Assembly: GCA_023634235.1 (NCBI GenBank)
Contig: JAMKCF010000008.1
Span: forward strand, 13,173,676 to 13,237,675
Direction: 5' to 3'
Source of the DNA: Pisaster brevispinus
Lineage: Eukaryota > Echinodermata > Asteroidea > Forcipulatida > Asteriidae
Length of the DNA: 64,000 nt
The translations under genes and the position numbers were made by a program. Shown here piece by piece: positions 56,801-61,320 of the stretch. The notes beneath the pieces are model-generated. The model was not told the DNA's origin and did no database searches. It saw only the letters and a list, made by a program, of their open reading frames with translations. Numbering within the stretch: the stretch's first letter is position 1; every line of letters begins with the position of its first letter.

Positions 56801-59800
56801 TGGCCTTGAAGAACTTGGAAATACGGTTCCAGAGTTATCCACAGCTGTTGGCTCATTCCAAGTGACTGGACTGCTGTTAGTCCCAAAGGGTACAGTAACA
56901 GTGATGTCATCTGGGAATGAGGTTACCACTGGTACAGTGTCGTCAGCTGTTATATAGGGTGAAGAAAGTATCCTTTAAAATATCATTTTCTATCAGAAAA
57001 ATTCTGGTAATAAATAACTTTTCACAATGAATCAACAAAAATTTATTATATTACTGGAAGCAAACAAGTTTTATAAGCTTGTTAAAATGTTGCTCAATAA
57101 ATTGTACTATTAGGCAAAGTACAACTTCTATTGAACTTAATAGAGGCTTTAAATTTGGACACTGTAGAATGAATCTATAATTTATATCCCATTTTCTTAT
57201 TGACTTGAGACTTCAATCCTAGACTTATATTTCAGAAGTACTTACGCAGAACAACCACATTAACATTGAAAGTACGAGTGACTGTATTTCCAGCAGGGTC
57301 AGAGAAGGTGTACGTCACTGGGGTGGTGCCTGGAGGGAAGGAACTTCCCGGCTGCCTGTCAGTGGTTGGGAAGACTGTCCCTGAGTTATCAGTCACTGTT
57401 GGGGTGTCCCAAGTTACGGATGTGCTGGTGGTTCCAAATGGTACAGTTCTGGTGATGTCTTCAGGGAAGGTAGACACCTGAGGTGGTTGAGAGTCGGCTA
57501 CGGCAAAACAAACAAAGACATTTATTTTGGTTAAGAGTTAGTAATTCCCTCAGTTAAAAATTGATATCTGAAATCATGGAAAATTGGAACAGTTGACATT
57601 CAAAATGATTACATCATATAAAAAAAACGTTCTCCAGAGCTTAAAGGTTCTATTCCTTGCTTTAACAGACTAAAAGTGGAATGGAAAGTGATATTTTGAA
57701 CACAAGTACCTCAAAAATACAGAGTCTGCATTTTCAGTCAAGTATCGAGCACTTGACACTGCCGTTTTTATCAAGCTACATTCTCTTGCACCGACACATT
57801 TGCATCAAGTGTAAATGTCTTTTGTAAACTAGCAGTCTGAAAAATCCGATAGTCACCACTGTTTTTAATATTCTTTTTTCTTTTACTTACTAAGCATAAC
57901 AACATTGACGTTGAATGTTTGTGTGACAGTGTTTCCAGCTGGATCAGTGAAGGAATAGGTGACTGGAGTGGTTCCCACTGGGAAGGCACTTCCTGATGGC
58001 CTTGAGGAACTTGGGAATACGGTTCCAGAGTTATCCACAGCTGTTGGTTCATCCCAAGTGACTGGAATGCTGTTAGTCCCAAAAGGCACCGTAACGGTAA
58101 TATCGGATGGGAAACTTGTTACCACTGGTAAAACGGCATCAGCTAAACAGCAAATTAGAAAAAAAAGGCTTCTGTTTTTTATGGAGAATTGAGCTTTTGT
58201 TCTTGCATTTTATCTGAAATTCAATTAAACAAACTAACGTGGTTGATCAAATGCTCTACCTCTTAACAAATTATCAAATAATTTATGAACACTTTTATTC
58301 ACTTGCCAAATCTTTCAAAGATTGTGTGTCGTAACTTACCTAGTTCCACAACCCTGACTGTGAATGGGGCAGTAACAGAGTTTCCCAAAGCATCAACAAA
58401 GGTATATGTGACGACAGTATCTCCCACACTGAAGAAGGACCCTGGTACATGGCTTCTGCTAGTAAACACCGTACCAGAGTTATCCGTAGCCTGTGGCTCA
58501 ACCCAGTTGACATTGGTGCCAGGAGTACCAAAGGGCACAGTAATTGTTATATCTTCAACAGGTACTGTTACTACCGGTGGCTGGGTATCAACTGTTGGTT
58601 TCAACATCAAAATAAGTTATATCATCATTAATCATTTTTGAACATTCCAGGAATACTGCTGTTACTAGACACAATTGAATACTTCGGATAAAGATAGTAC
58701 AAAAAGAGAGACCGACAACAAAGGGCTAGTTAGTGCAGTTGGTAGAGCGCCAGCATGTCATACCGCGTTTACACTAGATCCAGAAAGGTGGATTGAGATC
58801 CGGCAATTTTTTAACGACCGCAGATCAAGATCCTGTGTCGCGTTTACACCAGCGCTTGATCCGGCTCCGATCCCACTTTTGAACCGGATGTATATTGGTC
58901 ATGACGTCACCGCTCCTCGCAAAGAGCTCAAAGGTCACGATTACAGCGCGCCACTTCTAGAAATAATCATTATCAAGGCGAAGGTAGAATGCAGAAAATA
59001 CAGTACAGCAAATGATACGGATAACAACGACCATGCAGGTAGAAATATTTGGTAGATGGGAATTTAAAAAATACAGCAACAAGGCAAGCTCCGAACGTAA
59101 CGATGTATGTATAAGGACGCTGAAAACAAAATGTTTCACACACGCACAGTCCATGTGCACACAGCACACACACAAATATAAACAGCGACGGATGTCCCAC
59201 CAAAGCACAAGCAAAAAGCTCGCCATTCGTAGCGAAACCGGAAATGACCACATCAAATTGCGGTGTCTGATCCACCTTTGCGTTTACACTTGTATTTGGA
59301 ATCCACTTTGCCGGATCTGATCCACCAATTGCCGGATTCAACCCTCCTCGAAAGGTGGATTAAAATTGCCGGATCTTGAACCGGGTCTGATCCGGCTTTT
59401 TTGCGTTTACACTAGCCGTTAATCCACATTCCCGGATCAGACCTGGGTCTGATCCACCTTTCTGGATCTAGTGTAAACGGGGTCTCAATCTGGAGGTTGC
59501 TGGTTCAACCAAACAAATGTTAAAAAGAATTTGTCAAAAGAATATTTTGCAGTGTGTTATTTCTTTCGCTGGTTACGGTTCAAAATCAGCGTGCTATGAT
59601 GGTCACACAGAATCATTTGCCTGCCGATCATGCCCATTAGGAGATGAATACCGGCTATTAACGTATTTTTGAAATGTCTGATATTCACTTACTTTGAACA
59701 ATGTTGACATTGAAGGTGCAAACAGCCTGATTTCCCTGCAGATCTGTGAAGGTGTACGTCACAGGGGTTACCCCAACAGGGAAGGTCTGACCAGGGGTGT

Positions 59801-61320
59801 GGGAAGCCACTGTGGTGAAGGCCTCGGCATCAGTCGCTGTTGGTGCAACCCAGAAGGCCTGCTGTGCCTGTGATGTCGCACCTGTCACAGTAACATCATT
59901 TGGACAGTTGCTAATGACTGGTGGGGCCTGGTCAACTGCAAGAAAAAAACACACAAACACTTTGTAAAATGCATTACTACATGTATGCAAAAATAAACAA
60001 ACATCAAGTAGCTCAATGTGGCCATAATACAAACCTCTTCTCATAAAAATTCCATATGAAGCTCTGAGAGTTTCAAACTTCAAATGCAAGTATTTGAATT
60101 TAAGAGAAATAGTCCTCCATACAAATAGTTATGATTTTGGTCTGACTGAACCCAACACTAGGTCTACCTCATTGAATTGTTTTATGAGGTTGAAGATAAA
60201 GACATCGAAAACCATGCTCACCCATTCTGTACTGCACAGAAAAACCACTATACTGGATGTTCTTGTCAGTGATGAAATACAGCCAGGCGACATCCGTGTT
60301 GGCGAGAGTGAAATCAGATGGAATTGTGTTCCCTTCAAAAAAACGTACATCGGGTCCGACTGTTGAAGTCCCCTGGAGTAGATTGAAGTCAACCGAGAGC
60401 CCCGTGCCGATGTACAACTCATCTTTGTCGGTCTCAATACTGAATGGAGTGTTGAATGTGAACGTGATGCCAGTAGCTCCTGGGATGTACAGGAGGTAGA
60501 GGGCCCGGTAACGGCTTGGGTAGTTGTTTGGGTAGTCCTTACTGACAAAGGTTCCACTGGTACAGGTGCTACCATAACAGGTATAGATCTCCTGGTTATC
60601 TGTTACAAAAATTGAATAAATGGAGTTGTTATGCAATTCCTGATATGTGGCAGAGGGTGTCCCCCTTGTAAGGCCAAGCAAAAACACTCCAGTTGATCGT
60701 CTTGGGTTTTTTCCCCAAAAGAGGATGACGAGGGCCTTTTTTTTCTGGGAGAAAAGAGCTGGACTGAAAATTGCTGGCCTTTTTAGTCTAAAATATGGGT
60801 AAATTAAATAAATCATCAAAAGAATGGTCCCGAGATGAAGCGAAAATTCATGAAAAATTCAGTCTATTTGGGGAAAAAATGTTGTCTTTAATTTTGAAAA
60901 AAGGGATGCAGGCCTGAGTGAAGACAATCAACTGGCCACCCGGCACTAGTCTGTCAATTGTCAAAATTGAAAATGTGCTGAATTCTTGTTCGCTTTTCAC
61001 ATGTAACGCCCTTGTCACTGCGACTGTCGGGAGGATGGATGCATTGCAACTACTGAAGATTAAGGCTAGGTCTGGCCTTTTAAAGTTTAAAATTTAGTAG
61101 CATTTATCTTCACAACAACAAACAGTTCCCCAATTCCAACACCAAACAAGAACACAACATGGCTTGACACTTTTTAACAACAGTCATCACTTACCGGGAC
61201 CAGTGGCGCAATTATAGCTGTCCCTGAACGGCAAGTTGCACTCGCATACAAAGCCCTCAGCACTTCCTGGTCGGTTGTAACACTTTTCGCTATTTGAACA
61301 CTGATTTACGGCGCACATTT
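26680..61320 (-). CDS. Giant membrane-anchored hyalin-repeat protein: EGF-CUB-HYR(31)-EGF(10)-HYR(6)-EGF-TM (5' end missing)
   Basis: Fifty-two exons with GT-AG borders join in frame to about 3,870 codons. Domain order from the N-terminal side is: EGF, CUB, 31 HYR (Ig-like hyalin repeat) domains, 10 EGF, 6 HYR, a short four-cysteine exon, EGF, one hydrophobic helix (SVMAILGVIIVILALTICRM) and a tail of about 18 residues. HYR and EGF modules are known in echinoderm hyalin and other adhesion or matrix proteins, so a cell-surface adhesion role is likely, but that is inference. Domain exons are phase 1 at both ends. The signal peptide is not in the window. The central array contains a recent tandem duplication (44.2-55.0 kb). 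I cannot assign an orthologue name. Confidence 0.9.
26886..28039. other. Last intron of the HYR gene
   Basis: No exon or named repeat recognised in about 1.15 kb. Contains a short CA run near 26938-26952. Confidence 0.5.
28040..28138 (-). CDS. C-terminal EGF exon
   Basis: EECLCKNGGICADVDAGFSC then SCPSNFTGIICEE. Six cysteines in EGF order, followed directly by the transmembrane exon. Confidence 0.88.
28988..29077 (-). CDS. Short four-cysteine exon
   Basis: NPCSSSPCAANLKCYYRSS then PPEYLCL. A 30-codon, phase-1 exon with four cysteines that looks like a truncated EGF. Confidence 0.75.
29195..29389 (-). mobile_element. tRNA-derived SINE, family 1
   Basis: On the minus strand the leader GACTGGCACTCCCGAACAGA precedes a decayed tRNA-like head and the tail with CCAGTCAGTTTCCCTTGG. 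Next to the fragment shared with 16665-16745. Confidence 0.7.
29633..29881 (-). CDS. HYR exon 37 (with cysteine pair)
   Basis: VPVISGCPSDMVGTLASG ... FSDTAGNQATCSFLITV. 83 codons. Last HYR before the stalk. Confidence 0.92.
30384..30635 (-). CDS. HYR exon 36 (with cysteine pair)
   Basis: PPVFTNCPDNIVSYVNG ... AQDGSGNQATCSFSISV. 84 codons. Confidence 0.92.
30911..31177 (-). CDS. HYR exon 35 (with cysteine pair)
   Basis: PPVISNCPSDSTITVAAG ... FRDSTGNEAVCSFDVTV. 89 codons. Confidence 0.92.
31802..32065 (-). CDS. HYR exon 34 (with cysteine pair)
   Basis: TAPAISNCPANQFVNTNAG ... FYDNAGNFDSCTFTVRV. 88 codons. Confidence 0.92.
32935..33110 (+). mobile_element. tRNA-derived SINE, family 1, diverged
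   Basis: Leader CGAACAAAGATATTGACAAA and B-box GGTTCAAGTCCCGCTC are recognisable; the A box is eroded. Confidence 0.65.
33149..33421 (-). CDS. HYR exon 33 (with cysteine pair)
   Basis: A Pro/Thr linker APVTPSPTDNT, then PPVISNCPMGASATAPSG ... DAAGNSAVCTFVV. 91 codons. Confidence 0.92.
34019..34264 (-). CDS. HYR exon 32 (with cysteine pair)
   Basis: PPVILGCPESIYTNAGTQLF ... FSDLSQNFARCVFFV. 82 codons. Confidence 0.92.
34513..34632 (-). CDS. EGF exon 10 (6 Cys)
   Basis: NPCGSNPCRNGANCASFNTY then FICECPSGFGGTTC. Confidence 0.9.
34804..34966. mobile_element. Palindromic MITE with 5-bp target duplication
   Basis: Ends TGCGAGTTCGGGTGGGCGG and the inverse CCCGCCCGAACTCGCT, flanked by CTTTG on both sides (34799-34803 and 34967-34971). 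Contains an inner near-palindrome around 34875-34900 (TCGACCATGC / GCATGGTCGA). Confidence 0.8.
35218..35373 (-). CDS. EGF exon 9 (6 Cys)
   Basis: LDICNMSERPPCRQGATCSN, then YFCTCPLGYSGHNC. Confidence 0.9.
35800..35885 (+). repeat. Dispersed repeat fragment
   Basis: Shares ACAAAAGCTTGCCCCGAAC with 11205-11330. Confidence 0.4.
36148..36306 (-). CDS. EGF exon 8 (6 Cys)
   Basis: LDLCQNSPCNNGADCYNSYN, a Ser/Asn-rich loop, then YSCVCASGFSGSNC. Confidence 0.9.
36743..36877 (-). CDS. EGF exon 7 (6 Cys)
   Basis: NPCNSFPCKNGATCLTMDSN then NYVCMCPSNYVGLDC. Canonical spacing. Confidence 0.9.
37118..37205 (+). repeat. Dispersed repeat with hammerhead-like 3' core
   Basis: GACTCTGCTAGGGTCGAAAC is preceded by CATTTAGCCTTCAAGAAA. 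Opposite orientation to the copy at 1530-1626. Confidence 0.6.
37402..37527 (-). CDS. EGF exon 6 (7 Cys)
   Basis: NPCDNNPCLNNGVCSTVQGS then CGAHTCACPNTHIGLNCET. It has the loop cysteine but lacks its CPxC partner. Confidence 0.9.
37640..37762 (-). CDS. EGF exon 5 (8 Cys)
   Basis: DACNPNPCVNGGVCSATSGS then CTSYSCECPPCFSGFNCEI. Confidence 0.9.
37845..38130 (+). repeat. Dispersed repeat (matches 55005-55290)
   Basis: Ordered shared blocks include CTTTACATTAGTGCCCTGG and CTCCTGGGTGGAGAGAAGCA, then ACCGGGACTCCAACCCACA. The last phrase is B-box-like, so this may be a long SINE in inverse orientation. Confidence 0.6.
38136..38331. mobile_element. GGGCCC-type MITE, best-preserved copy
   Basis: Near-perfect inverted repeats of about 35 bp, TGGGCCCAATTTCATAGAGC / GCTCTATGAAATTGGGCCCA, each extended by GCTTAAGCA. 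Confidence 0.88.
38745..38935 (-). mobile_element. tRNA-derived SINE, family 1
   Basis: On the minus strand the head reads GGGCTAGATAGCTCAGTTGG and TAGAGTGCCTGCACGTTAA, with leader CTGGCACCCCGAATGAAGAT. The B-box segment is damaged. Confidence 0.75.
38947..39087 (-). CDS. EGF exon 4 (8 Cys)
   Basis: SACDSSSCQNGAVCMSASET, then YACSEYKCSCTNCFTGVFC. The longest loop of the eight-cysteine group. Confidence 0.9.
39749..39871 (-). CDS. EGF exon 3 (8 Cys)
   Basis: NSCDNNQCANGAACVPAAEG then CVEYTCQCPPCFTGRYCDI. Confidence 0.9.
40275..40397 (-). CDS. EGF exon 2 (8 Cys)
   Basis: DACQGNTCQNGAVCAAQPGS then CTQYECQCPACYTGQSCET. Eight cysteines. Confidence 0.9.
40545..40725 (+). repeat. Dispersed repeat fragment (family of 7510-8060)
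   Basis: GGTACTGGAATCCACGCTTG and AGATTCAAGACCTTTGTCC parallel the 7510 and 46215 copies. Contains the 16-bp palindrome GCATGCACAGTGCATGC-like core at its start. Confidence 0.45.
40809..40922 (-). CDS. EGF exon 1 of the central block (7 Cys)
   Basis: NPCSPQPCLNGAACVPETLT then TYRCICPDCFSGDNCEI. It has the extra cysteine in CPxC but not the one in the preceding loop, giving an odd number. Confidence 0.88.
41485..41736 (-). CDS. HYR exon 31 (with cysteine pair)
   Basis: ESPMLLFCQMDITYTVV ... RFGDQAGNAASCTFVV. The classical cysteine pair reappears here, just before the EGF block. Confidence 0.88.
41821..41974 (+). repeat. 17-bp minisatellite (~9 degenerate units)
   Basis: Units follow GGTACGACCCTAGTTTT with insertions and substitutions. 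Intronic. Confidence 0.8.
42261..42424 (-). mobile_element. tRNA-derived SINE, family 2
   Basis: On the minus strand CCTGGTACGAATCCCACC is the B-box region, followed by GGATTGGGTTTTCCATTCCT, parallel to 16406-16571. Confidence 0.65.
42529..42783 (-). CDS. HYR exon 30
   Basis: APVITATSNDITLTVPFQ, ends FTVRVIEE. Last of the cysteine-free block. Confidence 0.9.
42872..43093 (+). repeat. Tandem duplication, 111-bp unit, two copies
   Basis: CTCCTCAATGTCATACATGG occurs at 42874 and 42985. The two units differ at only a few positions. Intronic, beside HYR exon 29. Confidence 0.9.
43120..43374 (-). CDS. HYR exon 29
   Basis: PPTIINPGTDIVVDVPFG, ends FTVTVREL. More diverged; cysteine-free. Confidence 0.92.
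43594..43845 (-). CDS. HYR exon 28
   Basis: VPVVTSFPDDVTVTVPFG, ends FNVNVIML. Nearly the same protein as 56695-56946, and the upstream intron start GTTATATAGGGCGAAGAAAG is shared too. Confidence 0.92.
44233..44484 (-). CDS. HYR exon 27 (unit 4 D, chimeric)
   Basis: The 5' half matches exon D of unit 3. The 3' half (ends FNVNVVVL; donor context GCAGAACAACCACATTAACA on the plus strand) matches the exon at 57246-57497. Confidence 0.92.
44618..44872 (-). CDS. HYR exon 26 (unit 4 C)
   Basis: Protein as the other C exons. Confidence 0.93.
45212..45240 (-). pseudogene. Relic 3' end of an HYR exon (in every 3-kb unit)
   Basis: GCAGTTCAACCACTGTG matches HYR exon ends (VVEL), but the donor CTTAC is mutated to CTTAT and no upstream domain remains. 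Copies are near 48219, 51211 and 54206. Confidence 0.55.
45284..45538 (-). CDS. HYR exon 25 (unit 4 B)
   Basis: WDEPTANDNSG version of B. Confidence 0.93.
45709..45960 (-). CDS. HYR exon 24 (unit 4 A)
   Basis: PPQVSTFPEDITRTVPFG; protein as unit 3 A. Confidence 0.93.
46020..46075 (-). pseudogene. Relic 5' end of an HYR exon (in 3-kb units 1-3)
   Basis: AGGGAAGGTAGATACCTTTG resembles the exon start with GGGAAGGTTGATACCTGTGG, but it stops after a few codons. Equivalents are near 49026 and 52018. Confidence 0.45.
46080..46570 (+). repeat. Dispersed repeat inside the 3-kb unit
   Basis: Same family as 7510-8060. Co-amplified copies lie at about 49085-49575 and 52075-52565, so the insertion predates the tandem duplications. 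Confidence 0.6.
46799..47053 (-). CDS. HYR exon 23 (unit 3 E)
   Basis: Private EDITISVPFG where units 1 and 2 have EDITVSVPFG. Confidence 0.93.
47240..47491 (-). CDS. HYR exon 22 (unit 3 D)
   Basis: PPGTTPVTY instead of the PPGN of units 1 and 2. Confidence 0.93.
47625..47879 (-). CDS. HYR exon 21 (unit 3 C)
   Basis: Protein as unit 1 C. Confidence 0.93.
48290..48544 (-). CDS. HYR exon 20 (unit 3 B)
   Basis: WDEPTANDNSG as unit 4 B, with a private SSFTTGQ in place of SSFPTGQ. Confidence 0.93.
48715..48966 (-). CDS. HYR exon 19 (unit 3 A)
   Basis: Protein as unit 4 A. Confidence 0.93.
49800..50054 (-). CDS. HYR exon 18 (unit 2 E)
   Basis: NPFISSFPEDITVSVPFG; protein as unit 1 E. Confidence 0.93.
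50243..50494 (-). CDS. HYR exon 17 (unit 2 D)
   Basis: Protein as unit 1 D, including PPGN. Confidence 0.93.
50617..50871 (-). CDS. HYR exon 16 (unit 2 C)
   Basis: Protein as unit 1 C. Confidence 0.93.
51282..51536 (-). CDS. HYR exon 15 (unit 2 B)
   Basis: Protein as unit 1 B. Confidence 0.93.
51707..51958 (-). CDS. HYR exon 14 (unit 2 A)
   Basis: Has EDVTRTV where the other A copies have EDITRTV. Confidence 0.93.
52794..53048 (-). CDS. HYR exon 13 (unit 1 E)
   Basis: NPFISSFPEDITVSVPFG with WEEPTAFDNSG. Confidence 0.93.
53237..53488 (-). CDS. HYR exon 12 (unit 1 D)
   Basis: PPQVSTFPEDITRTVPFG with TTDRQPGSSFPPGNTPVT. The PPGN residue is shared with unit 2 only. Confidence 0.93.
53611..53865 (-). 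CDS. HYR exon 11 (unit 1 C)
   Basis: NPVIVSFPEDITVSVPFG with SVTPSKSREPGSSFPTGQ. Confidence 0.93.
54277..54531 (-). CDS. HYR exon 10 (unit 1 B)
   Basis: NPFIVSFPEDITVSVPFG with WDEPTAFDNSG, as in unit 2. Units 3 and 4 have WDEPTANDNSG. Confidence 0.93.
54702..54953 (-). CDS. HYR exon 9 (unit 1 A)
   Basis: PPQVSTFPEDITRTVPFG type with VIPSSDRPSGSTFLPG. Donor is GTGAG rather than GTAAG. Small base differences from A2-A4 in the 5' half mark the array edge. Confidence 0.93.
55005..55290 (+). repeat. Dispersed repeat (matches 37845-38130)
   Basis: Begins with an AATAATAATA run, then CGCTTTACATTAATGCCCTG and ACCGGGATCCAAACCCACA. It lies in the intron just 5' of unit 1, outside the tandem array. 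Confidence 0.6.
55379..55633 (-). CDS. HYR exon 8
   Basis: NPFIVSFPEDITVSVPFG, ends FQVTVVEL. Same type as unit exons B and E. Confidence 0.92.
55803..56054 (-). CDS. HYR exon 7 (type A)
   Basis: PPQVSTFPEDITRTVPFG, ends FNVNVIVL. Same protein type as exon A of the 3-kb unit but outside the tandem array. Confidence 0.92.
56285..56539 (-). CDS. HYR exon 6
   Basis: NPVITSFPDDITVPVPFG, ends FTVTVVEL. 85-codon type with TGQTTPVTY. Confidence 0.92.
56695..56946 (-). CDS. HYR exon 5
   Basis: VPVVTSFPDDITVTVPFG, ends FNVNVIML. Nearly identical in protein to the exon at 43594-43845. Confidence 0.92.
57246..57497 (-). CDS. HYR exon 4
   Basis: PPQVSTFPEDITRTVPFG, ends FNVNVVVL. Its 3' half matches that of the exon at 44233-44484. 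Confidence 0.92.
57891..58142 (-). CDS. HYR exon 3
   Basis: LPVVTSFPSDITVTVPFG, ends FNVNVVML. 84 codons. Confidence 0.92.
58340..58591 (-). CDS. HYR exon 2
   Basis: PPVVTVPVEDITITVPFG, ends VRVVEL. First of 29 consecutive cysteine-free HYR domains. 84 codons. Confidence 0.92.
58701..59520 (+). mobile_element. Family-1 SINE split by a DNA transposon
   Basis: The left part (58701-58760) holds GGGCTAGTTAGTGCAGTTGG and the right part (59485-59520) resumes ATCTGGAGGTTGCTGGTTCA. Removing 58761-59487 restores an uninterrupted tRNA-like sequence. Confidence 0.8.
58761..59484. mobile_element. 724-bp inverted-repeat transposon nested in a SINE
   Basis: Terminal inverted repeats of about 30 bp share GTTTACACTAGATCCAGAAA and AGGTGGAT, with TCA on both flanks (58758-58760 and 59485-59487). 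Inner sequence repeats diverged TTTACACTAG and GGATCTGATCC motifs. No transposase seen. Confidence 0.82.
59693..59935 (-). CDS. HYR exon 1 (with cysteine pair)
   Basis: Encodes PPVISNCPNDVTVTG ... TYTFTDLQGNQAVCTFNV. It retains the classical HYR cysteines. 81 codons. Confidence 0.92.
60222..60599 (-). CDS. CUB domain exon
   Basis: 126 codons in a single exon. CYGSTCTSGTFVSKDYPNNY and PSRYRALYLLYIPGATGITF, then ETDKDELYIGTG and DVAWLYFITD, follow the CUB pattern. Phase 1 borders. Confidence 0.88.
60600..61194. other. Intron between EGF and CUB exons
   Basis: No further exon or repeat recognised. Confidence 0.5.
61195..61320 (-). CDS. EGF-like exon, first HYR-gene exon in window
   Basis: Encodes MCAVNQCSNSEKCYNRPGSA then EGFVCECNLPFRDSYNC, six cysteines in EGF spacing. 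It starts inside a codon at an AG acceptor, so more exons precede it, most likely beyond 64000. Confidence 0.8.

Noticed and set aside
41468..58641. Many plus-strand frames of 60-180 codons in the HYR region
   Set aside because: They are antisense shadows of the HYR exons, repeat with each copy, and run through the splice sites.
58675..59055. 126-codon plus-strand frame
   Set aside because: It runs across a SINE and the inverted-repeat transposon nested in it, with no conserved domain.
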